Notes: generated by a model from the sequence alone, not told the origin. A DNA stretch of 64,000 nt from Streptomyces sp. NBC_00523 (GCF_036346615.1 NZ_CP107836.1:3782001-3846000); one strand, 5' to 3'. Counted from the stretch's first letter, positions 34,601-45,877 are shown. Numbers and translations: made by a program.

Positions 34601-37600
34601 TGGTGGGCGAGCTGCTCGGAGTCACCGGGGTCGGGGTCCACGACGACTTCTTCGAGCTCGGCGGGCACTCGATCGTGGCGACCCGGCTGGTGTCCCGGTT
34701 GCGGGACCGGCTCAGCGTGGACGTCGGAGTCGCGGCGGTGTTCGCCGCACCGACCGTGGCCGGCATCGCCGCGGCGGCGAAGGAGGCTCCCTCGGCCGGG
34801 GCCACTCCGGTGGCGGCGGTTGTACGGGGCCGGCCGCTGGAGCTTTCGCCCGTGCAGGAGCGCCTGTGGATGCTGGACAAGCTGGACCCGACCGGCACCG
34901 AATACCTCGTGTCACTGGCCTTTCGGGTACGCGGACGCCTGGACCTGACGGCGTTGACGCGGGCGGTTGGAAGAGTGGCGGCCCACCATGAAGTCCTGCG
35001 CACCCGGTACGTGGTGGAGGAGGATGCTCCCCTCCAGGTGATCGAAGAGCCGGGCGAGGTCCGGGTGGCCCAGGTCGCGACGCTCGCGGAGCTGGAGGCC
35101 GAGGCGTCGCGCGGGTTCGACCTGGCCACCGAGGTGCCATTCCGGGTGACCGTCGCTCGCCTCGGCCCCGAGGAGCACGTGCTTCTGCTCCAGACGCACC
35201 ACATCGCCTGCGACGGGTGGTCCTGGAACGTGCTCGCCCGTGACCTGTACGCCGCGTACGCCGGCGACGAGCCGGCACCGCTGCCGATGCAGTACGCGGA
35301 TTACGCGGCCTGGAAGCGTCGGCAGCCGGTTCCGGAGGAACAGCTGGCGTACTGGCTGAAGTCGTTGGCCGGGGCGCCGGAGTTGTCCCTGGCCACCGAC
35401 CGGCCACGCCCTGAGCTGCGAGAGTCGGCCGGAGCCGTCCGTGCGTTCGCGCTGCCGGCGGACTCCGTAAGCCGCCTGATCGATCGGGGCAGGGCGCGTG
35501 GGGCCACCGGCTTCACGACGCTCCTGGCGGCGTACCAGGTCTTCCTGCACAGGTTGAGCGGGCAGTCGGACATCGTCATCGGCACCCCTTCCGCCGGCCG
35601 CGACCTGGTCGACGCGGAGGACCTGGTCGGCTGCTTCGTGAACACGCTGGCCCTGCGCACCGACATGTCCGGGCTGACCTCCTTCGACGCGCTCGTGGAC
35701 GCCGTCCGGGACACCGTCCTGGGCGCGCAGGCGAACGAAGCGGTGCCATTCGATCAACTCGTCGTCGCCCTCAGGCCAAGGCGCGACCCTTCGCGGACCC
35801 CGGTGTTCCAGACGATGTTCCAGGTCCATGACGCCGACGGCACGCCCTTCTCCCTGCCGGGGCTGGACCTGGTGCCCATGGACGCCGGGTGCTCCGTCTC
35901 GATGGTGGACCTCGGCATGGCGGTCACCGAGCACCCGGACGGGGCCTGGTCCGCCGAGCTGGAATACGCGACCTCCCTGTTCGACGCCTCCACGATCGAG
36001 CGTCACTGCGAGGCGTTCGTGCGGTTGCTCCAGGAACTGGCCGAGGAGAACCGCTGGTCGGCCTACCGCCCGGTGCACCGGCTGATCGCCGAGCAGGCCG
36101 CCCGGACGCCCGACGCCGTCGCGGTCGTCGACCCGGAGGGCCGGTTGACCTACCGGCAGCTGGACGAGCAGGCGAACCGCCTCGCGCATCACCTGGACGT
36201 ACGCGCGGGCGACGTGGTCGGCGTATGCCTCACCCGTGGCCGGCAGGCACTCGTCGCCCTCCTCGCGGTCCTGCGCGCCGGTGCGGTGTATCTGCCGTTG
36301 AACGCCGACGATCCGGACCACCGCCTCGCGGAGATCCTGACGGAGACGTCCGCCGTCGCCGTAGTGGCCGAAGCGGCGACCGACCGGTTGTTCGGGCCGC
36401 GCGTGATACGGGTCGATGCCGAGCGGGAGACGATCGCCGATCGGCCGGCCACGGCACCGGATGTGTCCTGCGACATCGCCTACATAATCCACACATCGGG
36501 TTCGACCGGGCGCCCGAAGGGCGTGGTGGTGTCGCACCGCTCGTTCGCCGACCACTGCCTCCGCATGGCGGAGGGGTACCGCCTGTCCTCGGACGCCCGC
36601 ATGGCGCTGCTCGCGGCGCTCACCTTCGATGCCTCGATGGACCAGGCGGTCGCGCCGCTGCTGGTGGGAGGCGCGGTGGTGGTGCTCGATCTGCGCGCGG
36701 TCGATCCCGGCCGGGTGCTCGACCAGTTCGCGGAGTTCGGCGTGACCGTGGCCGACGTGACCCCGGTGTACTACCGGGAACTGGCCCGGGTCGCACAGCC
36801 CGCTGATGAGCGGCTGAGGACGCTGCGGCTCATGAGCGTCGGCGGCGACATCGTGACCTACGCCGACGCGCGCGCCTGGTACGAGCTGGGCGTGCCGGGC
36901 GGGTTCGCGTGCACCTACGGCCCGACCGAGGCGACGATCGCGTGCACCCTGCACCTGGTATCCGCCGCCGAGGCCGAGGCGGGTGGCGACGCCCTGGTGC
37001 CGATCGGAAGGCCGCTGCCCGGAACGGACATGCTGGTACTCGACGAGGCGGGCCGGCCGGTCGGGGACGGGGCCGCCGGGGAACTGCACGTCGGCGGTGG
37101 ACGTGTCGCGCTCGGGTATCACGGCCGAGCGGACCTCACCGCGCAGCGGTTCGTCCCCGCGCCCTCCGGGCCGCCGGGCTCACGGCTCTACCGGACCGGC
37201 GATCTGGTGCGCCGCCGGGCGGACGGCGTGTACGAGTTCCTCTGCCGAGCCGACCGACAGGTCAAGATCCGGGGCTTCCGGGTCGAACCCGGCGAGATCG
37301 AGTCCGTTGCCCGGGCGCACCCCGGCATCCGGGACGTCGCGGTCGTCGCTGTGGAGCTGCGGCCCGGGGACCTGGGCCTGGTGGCGCATGTGGTGCCAGG
37401 GGCGGGACACGCTCTGTCCGAGGGGGACATCGCGGAGTTCCTGCGCGGCCGGCTGCCTGGTCACCTGGTGCCGGCGGCGTACGTGGTGTGCGACGCCCTG
37501 CCGCTGACCCCCAACGGGAAGGTGGACCACGGGGCGCTGCCCGTACCGGTGGTCGAGGACGCCGCCGTCGAGGGGCAGGGCCGGCTGTCCGATCCCATAG

Positions 37601-37845
37601 CGGCTTCGATCGCCGGCATCTGGTGTGACGTACTGGGCCGGAAGACCGTCGGAGACCAGCAGAACTTCTTCGACCTCGGCGGTCACTCGCTCCTGGCCAC
37701 CCGCGTATCCATGCGGGTGCAGCGGGAGCTCGGCGTCGAACTGCCCTTGCACGTCTTCTTCCAGGCGGGCACGGTTGCCCAGCTCGCGGACGTCGTGCGC
37801 GCCCGTATCGAGGCCGAGCTCTCGGCACTCGGCGAAACGATATGA
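31633..37845 (+). CDS. NRPS 1: PCP-C-A-PCP-C-A-PCP
   Basis: 2070 residues. PCP1 has DLGGDSLG (phosphopantetheine Ser34). C1 has HHIAIDG near 190 but a poor first motif ([14 protein letters not shown]). A1 core TSGSTG is near 626, pocket Asp 671, pocket by eye D-V-E-N-L-L-V-I-T-K. PCP2 Ser is at 1013. C2 HHIACDG is near 1189. A2 TSGSTG is near 1621, pocket D-A-D-D-M-V-T-I-A-K. PCP3 Ser is at 2019. There is no loading A domain, epimerase or methylase. Acidic residues in both pockets hint at basic or polar amino acids (weak inference). Codon 127 is TTA. The first PCP must be charged in trans, plausibly by the free-standing A domain. It ends 11 bp before NRPS 2. Confidence 0.95.
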   Translation: MNVEHIAVMAAWQEALGRNPSTPDDVFFDLGGDSLGAMKVVARLRSVFGDGAIELADFFDGPTVNGIVAVLTSGSGNPPPAPVPARTVDSGRLSRGEDRMRLLEQLHPDYVIRYSVRVRGELDVDALWRAIAEVVARHDQLRVRYTPARAVDRPGDVLLDADVDLRAGPVAGWRLTRTGVQEHVLTFTAHHIAIDGWSASIVASDLSACYRAVVTGSPLGERPAGPSYPDFVAWQEEWLGSAEFEALLDERAQRIAGVPPLELPLVHRRPDAWSAEGDAVEFRLPAAVAEQLKALSRACGTTPFAAWFSCFAAVLGRVSGQADFAIGTPVAGRDRAEWHSVVGLFADMLAVRVDVSPHHSFTHLLASTSADLLAASTRPAVPFDCLVERVHPPRESARHPLFQVLFAVEDAAAFPFDGPGLHVTDIPDDSTLAEVDLTLSLRPAPDGGMTGRVEYPTALFDRAFAEGVADGFAALVADAVADPSLALGDLGTVLPPSVTAAEASGAEDATVVELFERQAAATPDAVAVISGETVLTYAELLDRVRRFSVPDAGFAGLAMHRDADLVVGLLGVLRSGAACVWLDPRHPAERLRALLDGAEPITRVRLADDPGHTPPALRDVAYVAYTSGSTGEPRGVLVEHGALSRHVQVMGDRCGVTTESRIALLAALGFDVSIEQILVPLLRGAAVVVLDPRSQSADQVLEDLGKHQVSIVNVTPMYYRELVDRAVVDDERLRQVSLLNLGGDVVSGEDVRRWRGLGLPGRVACVYGPTETTITCTAHEVPEDAAGQDVIPIGRPLAGTGAYVLDEHQYPVPVGTCGELVIGGDRVAQGYRGRPAATAAAFLPDPFTTVPGARMYRTGDVVRQRVDGVLEFIGRRDAQVKVRGHRVDPAEVESMLVSHPEVRAAAVVPQDGAALVAYVVPERGAGTADLRDWLRERLPAYMVPSVVVAVPVLPMTANGKLDRSALPEAGRARPAGAPPRSELERVVAALVGELLGVTGVGVHDDFFELGGHSIVATRLVSRLRDRLSVDVGVAAVFAAPTVAGIAAAAKEAPSAGATPVAAVVRGRPLELSPVQERLWMLDKLDPTGTEYLVSLAFRVRGRLDLTALTRAVGRVAAHHEVLRTRYVVEEDAPLQVIEEPGEVRVAQVATLAELEAEASRGFDLATEVPFRVTVARLGPEEHVLLLQTHHIACDGWSWNVLARDLYAAYAGDEPAPLPMQYADYAAWKRRQPVPEEQLAYWLKSLAGAPELSLATDRPRPELRESAGAVRAFALPADSVSRLIDRGRARGATGFTTLLAAYQVFLHRLSGQSDIVIGTPSAGRDLVDAEDLVGCFVNTLALRTDMSGLTSFDALVDAVRDTVLGAQANEAVPFDQLVVALRPRRDPSRTPVFQTMFQVHDADGTPFSLPGLDLVPMDAGCSVSMVDLGMAVTEHPDGAWSAELEYATSLFDASTIERHCEAFVRLLQELAEENRWSAYRPVHRLIAEQAARTPDAVAVVDPEGRLTYRQLDEQANRLAHHLDVRAGDVVGVCLTRGRQALVALLAVLRAGAVYLPLNADDPDHRLAEILTETSAVAVVAEAATDRLFGPRVIRVDAERETIADRPATAPDVSCDIAYIIHTSGSTGRPKGVVVSHRSFADHCLRMAEGYRLSSDARMALLAALTFDASMDQAVAPLLVGGAVVVLDLRAVDPGRVLDQFAEFGVTVADVTPVYYRELARVAQPADERLRTLRLMSVGGDIVTYADARAWYELGVPGGFACTYGPTEATIACTLHLVSAAEAEAGGDALVPIGRPLPGTDMLVLDEAGRPVGDGAAGELHVGGGRVALGYHGRADLTAQRFVPAPSGPPGSRLYRTGDLVRRRADGVYEFLCRADRQVKIRGFRVEPGEIESVARAHPGIRDVAVVAVELRPGDLGLVAHVVPGAGHALSEGDIAEFLRGRLPGHLVPAAYVVCDALPLTPNGKVDHGALPVPVVEDAAVEGQGRLSDPIAASIAGIWCDVLGRKTVGDQQNFFDLGGHSLLATRVSMRVQRELGVELPLHVFFQAGTVAQLADVVRARIEAELSALGETI

Positions 37846-37856
37846 GGAGCCAAGGC

Positions 37857-40800
37857 ATGAACGAGCAGCACGCGCGGTGGATACGCAACCGAATGGCGAT
37901 ACCCAAGGCTCCACGGGACGGAGCCTTGCCGTTGTCGTCGGCGCAGCGGCAGCTGTGGCTGGTCGACCAGCTGCGGCCGGGCCGGACGGAGTACCTGGTG
38001 CCCACCGCGCTCCGCCTGCGCGGCCCGCTCGACCGGGAGGCGATGGAGGCGGCTCTCTCCGATCTGGTGGCGCGGCACGAGGTGCTTCGTACCCGCTATG
38101 TCCTGAGCGACGGAGAGCCCGCGCAGGTGGTCGACGAACCGTCACCGGTCCGCCTTCGGCTCGTCGAGTGCGAGGAGTCCGCTCTGCGCGCGGAGATCGA
38201 CGAACTGACCTCGCGCCCGGTCGACCTGGAACGAGACCACCCGTGGCGTGCCGACCTGATCCGGCTCGCGGCCGACGACCATGTTTTCCTCCTCGCCGTC
38301 CACCACATCGCCTTCGACGGCGGCTCGCACGAAGTCTTGTTCGGGCAACTCGCCGATTCCTACGCGGCGTACGCCGAAGGCAGCACCCCGCCCCATGTGG
38401 AGCTTCCGGTGCAGTACGCCGACTTCGCGCAGTGGCAGGCCCGTCGGCTCGGCGGGGCGACCGAGGGAATGGCGCGCTGGAAGGAACGGCTCGACGGGCT
38501 GGGCCCGCTGCCGCTGTTGACCGACCACGCCCATCCGGCCGAGTGGGACGACACCGGCTCCAGCGTCGAGTTCGACGTACCGGCGGACCTGGTGGCGGGG
38601 GTTTCCAAGCTGGGCCGCGGCCACGGGGCCACACCCCTGATGACAGTGCTGACCGCACTGCACGCGCTTCTCGCCAGGATCACCGGTCATGACGACATCG
38701 CGGTCGGCGTGCCGGTCAACGGCCGGACACGTAGCGAACTCGAGGGCCTTGTCGGCTGCTTTGCCACGATGCTCGTCATACGGGCCGACCTTTCCGGCGA
38801 CCCAGACTTCGCCACGCTGCTTCAGCAGGTGCGCAACACGACCGTCGACTGTTACGCGGACCAGGACATTCCGTTCGAGTGGCTGGTGCGCCAGTTGCGT
38901 CCGGTCCGTGACCCCGGGCGGCACCCCCTGTTCCAGGTCAGCCTGACCATCGAAGGCGAGGACGACGGGCCACAGCCCTTCGCCGGTCTGACGGTCGAGG
39001 AAGTACCGGTCGGCTGGGTCGCCGCGAAGTTCGACCTCACGGTCACGCTGCGGGAACGGGCGGACGGAGGCTGGACGGGCGACCTCACCTACCCGACCGC
39101 CGTGTTCACCCGCGAAACCGTGAGCCGCATCGCTGGGTTCCTCGTGCGTCTTCTGCGGGCGGTCGTGGCCGACAGCGCCATCCCCGTGGGGAGTCTCCCA
39201 CTGGCCGAAGCGGAACCGGACATCGCGCCGCTCGCCCGTAGTCGGCCTGCCGCTCCCGAGGCTCGGGTCGCGGAGCTCATCGCCGGTGTGGACGACACGC
39301 GTGTGGCCGTGCGATTCGAGGGGCAGGACCACACCTACGGCCAACTGAACTCCCGCGCCAACCGGCTGGCGCATTTCTTGCTGGCGCAGGGCATCGGCCG
39401 CGGGGACCTCGTGGGCGTCCGCCTGCCACGCGGCTACGACCTCGTGGTGGCACTTTTGGCCGTACTCCGCTCAGGGGCGGCATACCTGCCGCTCGATCCG
39501 GAGCAGCCGGAGGCACGCACCGCGTTCATGGTGGCCGACGCCGGGGCGCGGCTGGTGCTCGAAGAGATCGATGACGACCTGCTTCAGGAACGAGCGGACA
39601 CCCCACCCGCCGTGCCCGTACGACCACATGATTCGGCGTACGTGATCTACACCTCGGGATCGACCGGCAGGCCGAAGGGCGTGCTGGTCACCCACCACAA
39701 CCTGAGTCGGCTGTTCACGGCTGCCGGGCAGGTGGTGCGGCTGCACCAGGACGATGTCTGGACCCTGTTCCACTCCTGCGCCTTCGACTTCTCGGTCTGG
39801 GAGCTGTGGGGTGCGCTGGTGCACGGCAGCACACTGGTCGTGGTGCCGGCCGAAATCTGCCGTTCGCCCCATGAGTTCGCACAGCTGCTCGTCGCCGAAC
39901 GCGTCAGCGTACTCAGTCAGACGCCCTCCGCCTTCGCCGGACTGGTCCCGATGGAGTCCAGCCTGCGGGTCATCGTGTTCGGTGGAGAGAGCCTGGAGCC
40001 CGGCCTCCTCCGTCCTTGGTGGCGGGCACTGGGCGATCGCGCCCCCGAGATGATCAACATGTACGGCATCACCGAGACGACGGTTCACGTCACCGCGAGG
40101 CGGATGACCCCGGGGGACCGGCCGGGACGCAGCCCGATCGGCCCGGCCCTCGCCGACCTGCGCCTGTACGTCCTGGACGGTGCTCGGCGCCCCTGCCCGG
40201 TCGGTGTGCCGGGTGAGATCTACGTGGGTGGGGAGGGCGTGGCCCTCGGCTACCTGAACCGTCCCGAGCTCACGCCCCTGCGCTTCCTGCCCGACCCGTT
40301 CGCGGAGGCCGAGGGCGCACGGATGTACCGCAGCGGAGACCTCGCGCGCCGCCTGCCGGACGGCGACGTGGAGTACCTCGGCCGGTGCGACCAGCAGGTG
40401 AAGATCCGCGGACACCGTGTCGAGACGGGCGAGATCGAGAGCGCGCTGGTGGCGCACCCGGACGTCACGGGCGCAGTGGTCACAGTGGCGGGAGACAGGC
40501 TCGTCGCCTACGCCGTCACGCAGGCCGAGCCGGCCGTACTGCGGGCCCACCTCAAGAACGTGCTACCCCGGTACATGATGCCGAGCGTCGTCACGCCGTT
40601 GGCCCGGCTTCCTCTCACGGTGAACGGCAAGGTCGACCGCAGCGCCCTGCCGGTCCCGCGCATGGCGCAGGAGGCGGAGTTCGTCGCGCCGCGCTCCACG
40701 GTGGAGGCGGCCGTCGCCTCGGCGTACGCGGAAGTGCTGGAGGTTCCCCGAGCGGGGGCGCACGCCAACTTCTTCGGGCTCGGTGGAGACTCGATCAGGG

Positions 40801-43800
40801 CGGTGCGCGTGGTCGGCCTGCTGCGTGCGGCCGGCATCGACGTCACCGTCACCGATCTGTACGGCAACCAGACCGTGGCTGAACTCGCGGAGAGGGCCGG
40901 CGGCACGATCACCGACGAGCCCCTCGTCGCGCCGTTCGCGCTGCTCGGTCCGGGGGAGCGGGGGCTGCTGCCCGACGGACTGGTCGACGCCTACCCCCTG
41001 TCCCAGACCCAGGCGGGCATGCTGTACGAGTTCCTCAACGACGACGTGCGCCGCTACCACAACGTGACCCGGTACCCGGTCCGCGACGATGGAGATTTCT
41101 CCGAGGCCCGACTGCGTACGGCGGCTTCCCTCGCCGTGGCCCGCCACGAGGTCCTGCGCACGTCGCTCGACGTGAACACCTGCGCCGAGCCCGTCCAGTT
41201 GGTGCATCCGGCCGCCGACATCGACGTGCGCTGCACGGACCTGCGCTCGTTGTCCGGTGCCGACCGGGAGAAGGCGGTGGCCGGCGTTCTGGAGAGGGAG
41301 CGGGCCGAGGGCTTCGACCTGTCGGCGGCCCCGCTGCTGCGGCTGCACGCGATTCGAACGGGCGACCGGCGCTGGGAGCTGTGCCTGGTGGAGTTCCATC
41401 TCATCCTGGACGGCTGGAGCCACAATTCGCTCGTGACGGAGCTCCTTCGGGACTACATGACCCTTCAGGCCAGGGGCGAGCCGGCGGAGACGCGGGTCCC
41501 GGCGGTCCGTTTCGCCGACTTCGTGGCTTCCGAACGACGCAGCGCCGATCCGGACGGCCCGGACCGCCAGTTCTGGCGGGACCGGCTCGCCGAGGCGGAG
41601 CCGGCTGCCCTGCCGCAGACCTTCCGGGGTGAACCGGACGGGACGGACTACGAGGTACGCGTGCCGCTCGAACCGGTGGAACGCGGGCTCCTCGAACTGG
41701 CCGGGCGCGCCCAGGCACCGCTCAAGTCCGTGCTGCTCGCTGCCCACCTGCGGGTACTCGCCCTGGTATCGGGCCAGACCGGCTTCTATGCGGGCCTGGT
41801 ATCGAACGGCAGGCCGGAAGTCGTCGGCGGTGACCAGGTGCGTGGCATGTTCCTCAACCTGATCCCGGTGACCTGCCCACCGGTGACCGGCTCCTGGCGG
41901 GAGTTCGTGCGTGCGGTCTTCGCCGAGGAGATCGCGGTGCATCCGCATCGCCGGTACCCGATGGCGGCGCTCGGGGCGGACCTCGGGGTGGGCGGGAGCC
42001 TGCTCGGCATCGCGTTCAACTACCTGAACTTCCATGTGCTGGACGACGAGATCGTCGACGCCGAGGACATCGTGGACCTGAGCCCGAACGAGTTCGGCCT
42101 CGCGGTCTCGACCGAGCCGGGCAGCCTGGTGCTGACCGCTCGTCCCGAACGTGTCGCGCCCGAGTACGGACGGCTGCTGGGGCGCCTCTTCGGGCAGGTG
42201 CTCGCAGCGATGGCGTCCGATCCGGACGGCGCGGTTACGGACTGCCTGCTGCCACCCGCTGACCTGCGCCGAGCCCTGGCCGCAGCGCAGGACACGGTCG
42301 TCGCGCCCCAGGAACGCCATCTCCTCGCGGTGATCGAGGACTGGGTGCGGCGTACGCCGGACGCGGTCGCCGTCGAGCACAACGGCGTGGACGTCACTTA
42401 CCGCGCGCTGTGGGACCGGACGCGGCGGTTCGCCCGTCACCTGACAGCGTCCGGCGTCCGGCCTGGCGCCGTCGTCGGCATCAGCAGGTGTATGGATGCG
42501 GACCTGGTGGCGGCGATCCTCGGCGTGCACATGGTGGGCGCCGCCTTCCTGATCGTTGACCCGGAGCAGCCATCCGCCCGGACGGCGCCCATGCTGGCGC
42601 ATACCGATCACGTTCTCTCTGACGGTACGGAACTGCGCGACGGCCCGGACGCCGAGGTCCGGCTGGATCTGGATGCCGCCGCCTACCTGATCTACACCTC
42701 GGGCTCCACCGGTGTACCGAAAGCGGTCATCGTCGGGCACCGCGGTGTCGCCAACATGATCGGCCCGCACTCCGAGATGCTGGACATCGGCCCCGGCGCC
42801 AGGGTCGCCCAGCTCGCACCAGCTGTGTTCGACATGGCCCTGTTCGAAATGTTCCAGGCCCTCGTCCACGGAGCCACCCTCTGCATGTTCGACCCCGGTG
42901 ACCGGGTGCCCGGGGACCCCATGAGGGAGAGCCTGCGGCGTACACGGATCACGCACCTCGTGATCGTCCCGTCCGCTCTCGCCACGCTCCAGCCGGCCGG
43001 CTTGCCCGACCTGCGGGTGGTCGCCGTAGCGGGCGAAGAGTGTCCTGAGGCCCTTGCCGACGAGTGGGCCGGTCTCGTGAAGATGCTCAACCTGTACGGA
43101 CCGACCGAGTACACGATCATGGCGACGGGCGTGCCGCTGCTCCCCGGGGGAGGCAAACCGAGTATTGGGAGGGGCATCACCAACACGCGGTGCCATGTGC
43201 TGGACCGCCGTCTCCAGCCGGTGCCGGTCGGGGTGCCTGGTGAGCTGTGCCTCGCCGGTCCCGGCGTGGCCCATGGCTACCTCGGACAGCCCCTGGCCAC
43301 GGCTGCGGCGTTCGTGCCCGACCCCTTCGGCCCGGCTGGCAGCCGGATGTACCGCACCGGCGACCGGGCGGTCCGCCGGAGTGATGGCGAGATCGAGTAC
43401 CTGGGCCGGCTCGACCGCCAGGTCAAGGTGCGAGGTCACCGGGTGGAACTGGGCGAGATCGAAGCCGTACTGCACCGGCATCCCGACGTCAGGCAGGCCG
43501 TCGCCGCCGTCCACGACCAGAGCCTGGTCGCGTACGTGGTGGGGAAGGACAACGACCTCACCGGGTTCCTGCGCGAAAGGCTGCCCGACTACATGGTTCC
43601 CAGCCATGTCGTCACGCTGCCCGAACTGCCGCGCTCCGTGAGCGGCAAGCTGGACCGTGCCGCTCTGCCCCGGCCGCTGGCTGGCCGCGCCGTGGGCGAT
43701 GCGCCGTCCACGGCGGCGGAGCACCGGATCGCACGGGTGTGGAGGGAGGCCTTGGGGCTCCCGGACATCGGCGTCGACGAGGAGTTCCACCACCTCGGGG

Positions 43801-44684
43801 GCCACTCACTGACCGCCGTTCGGATCGCGGGCAAGCTGGGGGTGTCCGTACGTGACGTGCGTAGCCACACCACGATCCGCGCTCTGGCCACCGTGCTGGA
43901 GGGCCGCCGGAACTCGACCGGCGGCGTGTTCCCGGACCAGGCGTTGGTGTGGTTTCGCAAGGAGGGCACGAAGGTCCCGCTGCTCTGCGTGCACCCCGGA
44001 GGGGGCAGCGCGCACTGGTACCGGAATCTGACAGCCCGACTGCCCGACGACCAGCCGGTCGCCGCGTTCCAGTACCCCGGCTCGGGAGGCGTGACGGACC
44101 TGGCCGCCCGCTACCTCGCGGAGTTCCACGCGGTGCACCCCGATTCCGGAGCCCGCGTCCTGGGCTGGTGCGGCGGCGCGCCGATCGCCTGGGAGATGGC
44201 CGCGATGCTGCACCGCGCCGGCAGGGACGTCGAACTGACGCTGCTGGACCCGATCGCGGATGGTTCCGACGCGTCCGCCGAGCTGATCGCCTTCCGCCGC
44301 TGCGAGGAGCTGCTGGAGGCCGGGGATCAGCGCGCGGCCGCCGCACTCGCGGACCTGGTGGAACAGGAACTGCCGTCGCCGGAGGAACTGGACACGGCGA
44401 GCTGGCTCGCACATGTGCGGGGCTGGCGGAGCCTGCTTGAGGCAGTCTTCGGCTACCGGTACCGGGCGCCGGACTGGCCGGTCAACCTGGTGCTGGGCGA
44501 CGAGTCGGCGGAAGGCGACCACACCGTCGTCCAGGGGCTCACCCCTGACCGGTATCGCGGGTCCTGGACGGAGTTGTGCGGCGGCCGGCTGAACGTGCAC
44601 CGAATGGCCGGGGACCACCTCGGCGTTCTGGAACCCGAGCACGTCGGTGTGCTGGCTGCGATCCTGGACGGCCCTCGCCGATGA
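37857..44684 (+). CDS. NRPS 2: C-A(Thr)-PCP-C-A-PCP-TE
   Basis: 2275 residues. The start at 37857 is preferred over the overlapping ATG at 37842 because GAGGAG lies 7 nt before it. C3 has HHIAFDG near 149. A3 core is near 599, pocket D-F-W-S-V-G-M-V-H-K, the threonine code (Thr is DFWNIGMVHK). PCP4 Ser is at 979. C4 has FHLILDG near 1180: the first His of HHxxxDG is lost but the catalytic second His is kept. A4 core is near 1614, pocket D-M-F-I-A-A-L-I-M-K, unassigned, hydrophobic. PCP5 Ser is at 1984. The thioesterase has GWCGG with Cys2105 in place of Ser, Asp2131 and His2254. It releases the finished peptide. Confidence 0.95.
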   Translation: MNEQHARWIRNRMAIPKAPRDGALPLSSAQRQLWLVDQLRPGRTEYLVPTALRLRGPLDREAMEAALSDLVARHEVLRTRYVLSDGEPAQVVDEPSPVRLRLVECEESALRAEIDELTSRPVDLERDHPWRADLIRLAADDHVFLLAVHHIAFDGGSHEVLFGQLADSYAAYAEGSTPPHVELPVQYADFAQWQARRLGGATEGMARWKERLDGLGPLPLLTDHAHPAEWDDTGSSVEFDVPADLVAGVSKLGRGHGATPLMTVLTALHALLARITGHDDIAVGVPVNGRTRSELEGLVGCFATMLVIRADLSGDPDFATLLQQVRNTTVDCYADQDIPFEWLVRQLRPVRDPGRHPLFQVSLTIEGEDDGPQPFAGLTVEEVPVGWVAAKFDLTVTLRERADGGWTGDLTYPTAVFTRETVSRIAGFLVRLLRAVVADSAIPVGSLPLAEAEPDIAPLARSRPAAPEARVAELIAGVDDTRVAVRFEGQDHTYGQLNSRANRLAHFLLAQGIGRGDLVGVRLPRGYDLVVALLAVLRSGAAYLPLDPEQPEARTAFMVADAGARLVLEEIDDDLLQERADTPPAVPVRPHDSAYVIYTSGSTGRPKGVLVTHHNLSRLFTAAGQVVRLHQDDVWTLFHSCAFDFSVWELWGALVHGSTLVVVPAEICRSPHEFAQLLVAERVSVLSQTPSAFAGLVPMESSLRVIVFGGESLEPGLLRPWWRALGDRAPEMINMYGITETTVHVTARRMTPGDRPGRSPIGPALADLRLYVLDGARRPCPVGVPGEIYVGGEGVALGYLNRPELTPLRFLPDPFAEAEGARMYRSGDLARRLPDGDVEYLGRCDQQVKIRGHRVETGEIESALVAHPDVTGAVVTVAGDRLVAYAVTQAEPAVLRAHLKNVLPRYMMPSVVTPLARLPLTVNGKVDRSALPVPRMAQEAEFVAPRSTVEAAVASAYAEVLEVPRAGAHANFFGLGGDSIRAVRVVGLLRAAGIDVTVTDLYGNQTVAELAERAGGTITDEPLVAPFALLGPGERGLLPDGLVDAYPLSQTQAGMLYEFLNDDVRRYHNVTRYPVRDDGDFSEARLRTAASLAVARHEVLRTSLDVNTCAEPVQLVHPAADIDVRCTDLRSLSGADREKAVAGVLERERAEGFDLSAAPLLRLHAIRTGDRRWELCLVEFHLILDGWSHNSLVTELLRDYMTLQARGEPAETRVPAVRFADFVASERRSADPDGPDRQFWRDRLAEAEPAALPQTFRGEPDGTDYEVRVPLEPVERGLLELAGRAQAPLKSVLLAAHLRVLALVSGQTGFYAGLVSNGRPEVVGGDQVRGMFLNLIPVTCPPVTGSWREFVRAVFAEEIAVHPHRRYPMAALGADLGVGGSLLGIAFNYLNFHVLDDEIVDAEDIVDLSPNEFGLAVSTEPGSLVLTARPERVAPEYGRLLGRLFGQVLAAMASDPDGAVTDCLLPPADLRRALAAAQDTVVAPQERHLLAVIEDWVRRTPDAVAVEHNGVDVTYRALWDRTRRFARHLTASGVRPGAVVGISRCMDADLVAAILGVHMVGAAFLIVDPEQPSARTAPMLAHTDHVLSDGTELRDGPDAEVRLDLDAAAYLIYTSGSTGVPKAVIVGHRGVANMIGPHSEMLDIGPGARVAQLAPAVFDMALFEMFQALVHGATLCMFDPGDRVPGDPMRESLRRTRITHLVIVPSALATLQPAGLPDLRVVAVAGEECPEALADEWAGLVKMLNLYGPTEYTIMATGVPLLPGGGKPSIGRGITNTRCHVLDRRLQPVPVGVPGELCLAGPGVAHGYLGQPLATAAAFVPDPFGPAGSRMYRTGDRAVRRSDGEIEYLGRLDRQVKVRGHRVELGEIEAVLHRHPDVRQAVAAVHDQSLVAYVVGKDNDLTGFLRERLPDYMVPSHVVTLPELPRSVSGKLDRAALPRPLAGRAVGDAPSTAAEHRIARVWREALGLPDIGVDEEFHHLGGHSLTAVRIAGKLGVSVRDVRSHTTIRALATVLEGRRNSTGGVFPDQALVWFRKEGTKVPLLCVHPGGGSAHWYRNLTARLPDDQPVAAFQYPGSGGVTDLAARYLAEFHAVHPDSGARVLGWCGGAPIAWEMAAMLHRAGRDVELTLLDPIADGSDASAELIAFRRCEELLEAGDQRAAAALADLVEQELPSPEELDTASWLAHVRGWRSLLEAVFGYRYRAPDWPVNLVLGDESAEGDHTVVQGLTPDRYRGSWTELCGGRLNVHRMAGDHLGVLEPEHVGVLAAILDGPRR

Positions 44685-45877
44685 ACCGCGACTTCCGTTT
44701 GTTGTGGACCGGATCCGCTCTTTCGGCGTTGGGCGGTACGGCCTCGTCATTCGCGTACACCTTGCTTGTGCTGGCGCTGACCGGCTCCCCGAGCGACGCG
44801 GGCCTGGTCGGCTTCGCGGCAGCCCTCCCGCATGCGCTCTGCACGCTGCCTGCGGGGCTGGTCGTGGACCGGGTGGACCGACGCCGGCTGATGATGTTGT
44901 GCGACATCGGCCGGGCGCTCGCACTCGTCACCGTACTGGTCGGCCTGGCCCTCGACGTGGTGCCGATCTGGCAGCTCGTGCTGGTCGCCTTCGTCGAGGG
45001 CACGCTGACCGTACACGCGGACCTCGCTGAGCAGGCGGCGTTGAGCAACCTCGTCCCCGAGGATGACCTGGCCGTGGCGATGTCACGCTTCGTCGCCCGT
45101 GACCGTGCGGCCTACCTGGTGGGCCAGCCGCTCGGCGGCGTGCTCTTTGCCATCGGCAGGTGGGTGCCGTTCCTCTTCGATCTCCTCTCCTACCTGGTGT
45201 CGTTCGGGACTCTGCTGGGCATTCGCGGTTCGTTCCAGCAGGACGAGCCGCGGCGGCGCCAACGGTGGACGGCGGAGCTCCGTGAGGGCGCGGCGTGGCT
45301 GTGGCGTCGACCGTTCCTGCGCACCACGGCCCTGCTGATCGCGGGGAGCAACATCGCCTTCCAGGCCCTGACGCTGGTCGTTGTGGTCCTGCTTCAGGGG
45401 CTCGGCCACTCATCGGTCACGATCGGCCTCGTGCTCGGCTGCGCCGGGGCCGGTGGCACCGTGGGATCGCTCATCGCCTCGTGGGTGAACGAGCGCCTGC
45501 GGCTGGCGCATGTGGTGATGGCGGTCAGCTGGGTCTGGGCCTCCCTGGTCGTGGTGCTCACGCTGTCCACTGAGCTTGTCGTGCTCGGTCCCGCGATCGT
45601 GGTCATCGCGTTCGTCGGACCGATCTGGATCGTCGGGGTCGAAGTGCATCGGTTGCGCAGCACCCCGGACCACCTTCAGGGCCGGGTGGGCTCGGTGTTC
45701 GCACTCGTGTCGTTCGGCCCGGTGCCGCTCGGCTCACTGATCGCGGGCTTCCTCCTGGAGGAGCGCGGAGCGCCGACCGCGCTGGTCTTTCTGGCTGTCG
45801 GCCTGGTCCTTCTGGCGATCACCGCCACCGTGGCCCCGTCCGTACGAGAGAAGGAGCGGATCGAGGTGCAGGCATGA
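44681..45877 (+). CDS. MFS exporter (DHA3/EntS-like)
   Basis: 398 residues starting at the ATGA overlap with the NRPS 2 stop. About twelve membrane helices are visible, with the MFS loop-2 motif GLVVDRVDRRRLM near 60. It resembles EntS-type siderophore and macrolide exporters (DHA3). The position inside the NRPS operon suggests export of the peptide product and thus self-protection. It overlaps the next gene by 4 bp. Confidence 0.92.
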   Translation: MNRDFRLLWTGSALSALGGTASSFAYTLLVLALTGSPSDAGLVGFAAALPHALCTLPAGLVVDRVDRRRLMMLCDIGRALALVTVLVGLALDVVPIWQLVLVAFVEGTLTVHADLAEQAALSNLVPEDDLAVAMSRFVARDRAAYLVGQPLGGVLFAIGRWVPFLFDLLSYLVSFGTLLGIRGSFQQDEPRRRQRWTAELREGAAWLWRRPFLRTTALLIAGSNIAFQALTLVVVVLLQGLGHSSVTIGLVLGCAGAGGTVGSLIASWVNERLRLAHVVMAVSWVWASLVVVLTLSTELVVLGPAIVVIAFVGPIWIVGVEVHRLRSTPDHLQGRVGSVFALVSFGPVPLGSLIAGFLLEERGAPTALVFLAVGLVLLAITATVAPSVREKERIEVQA

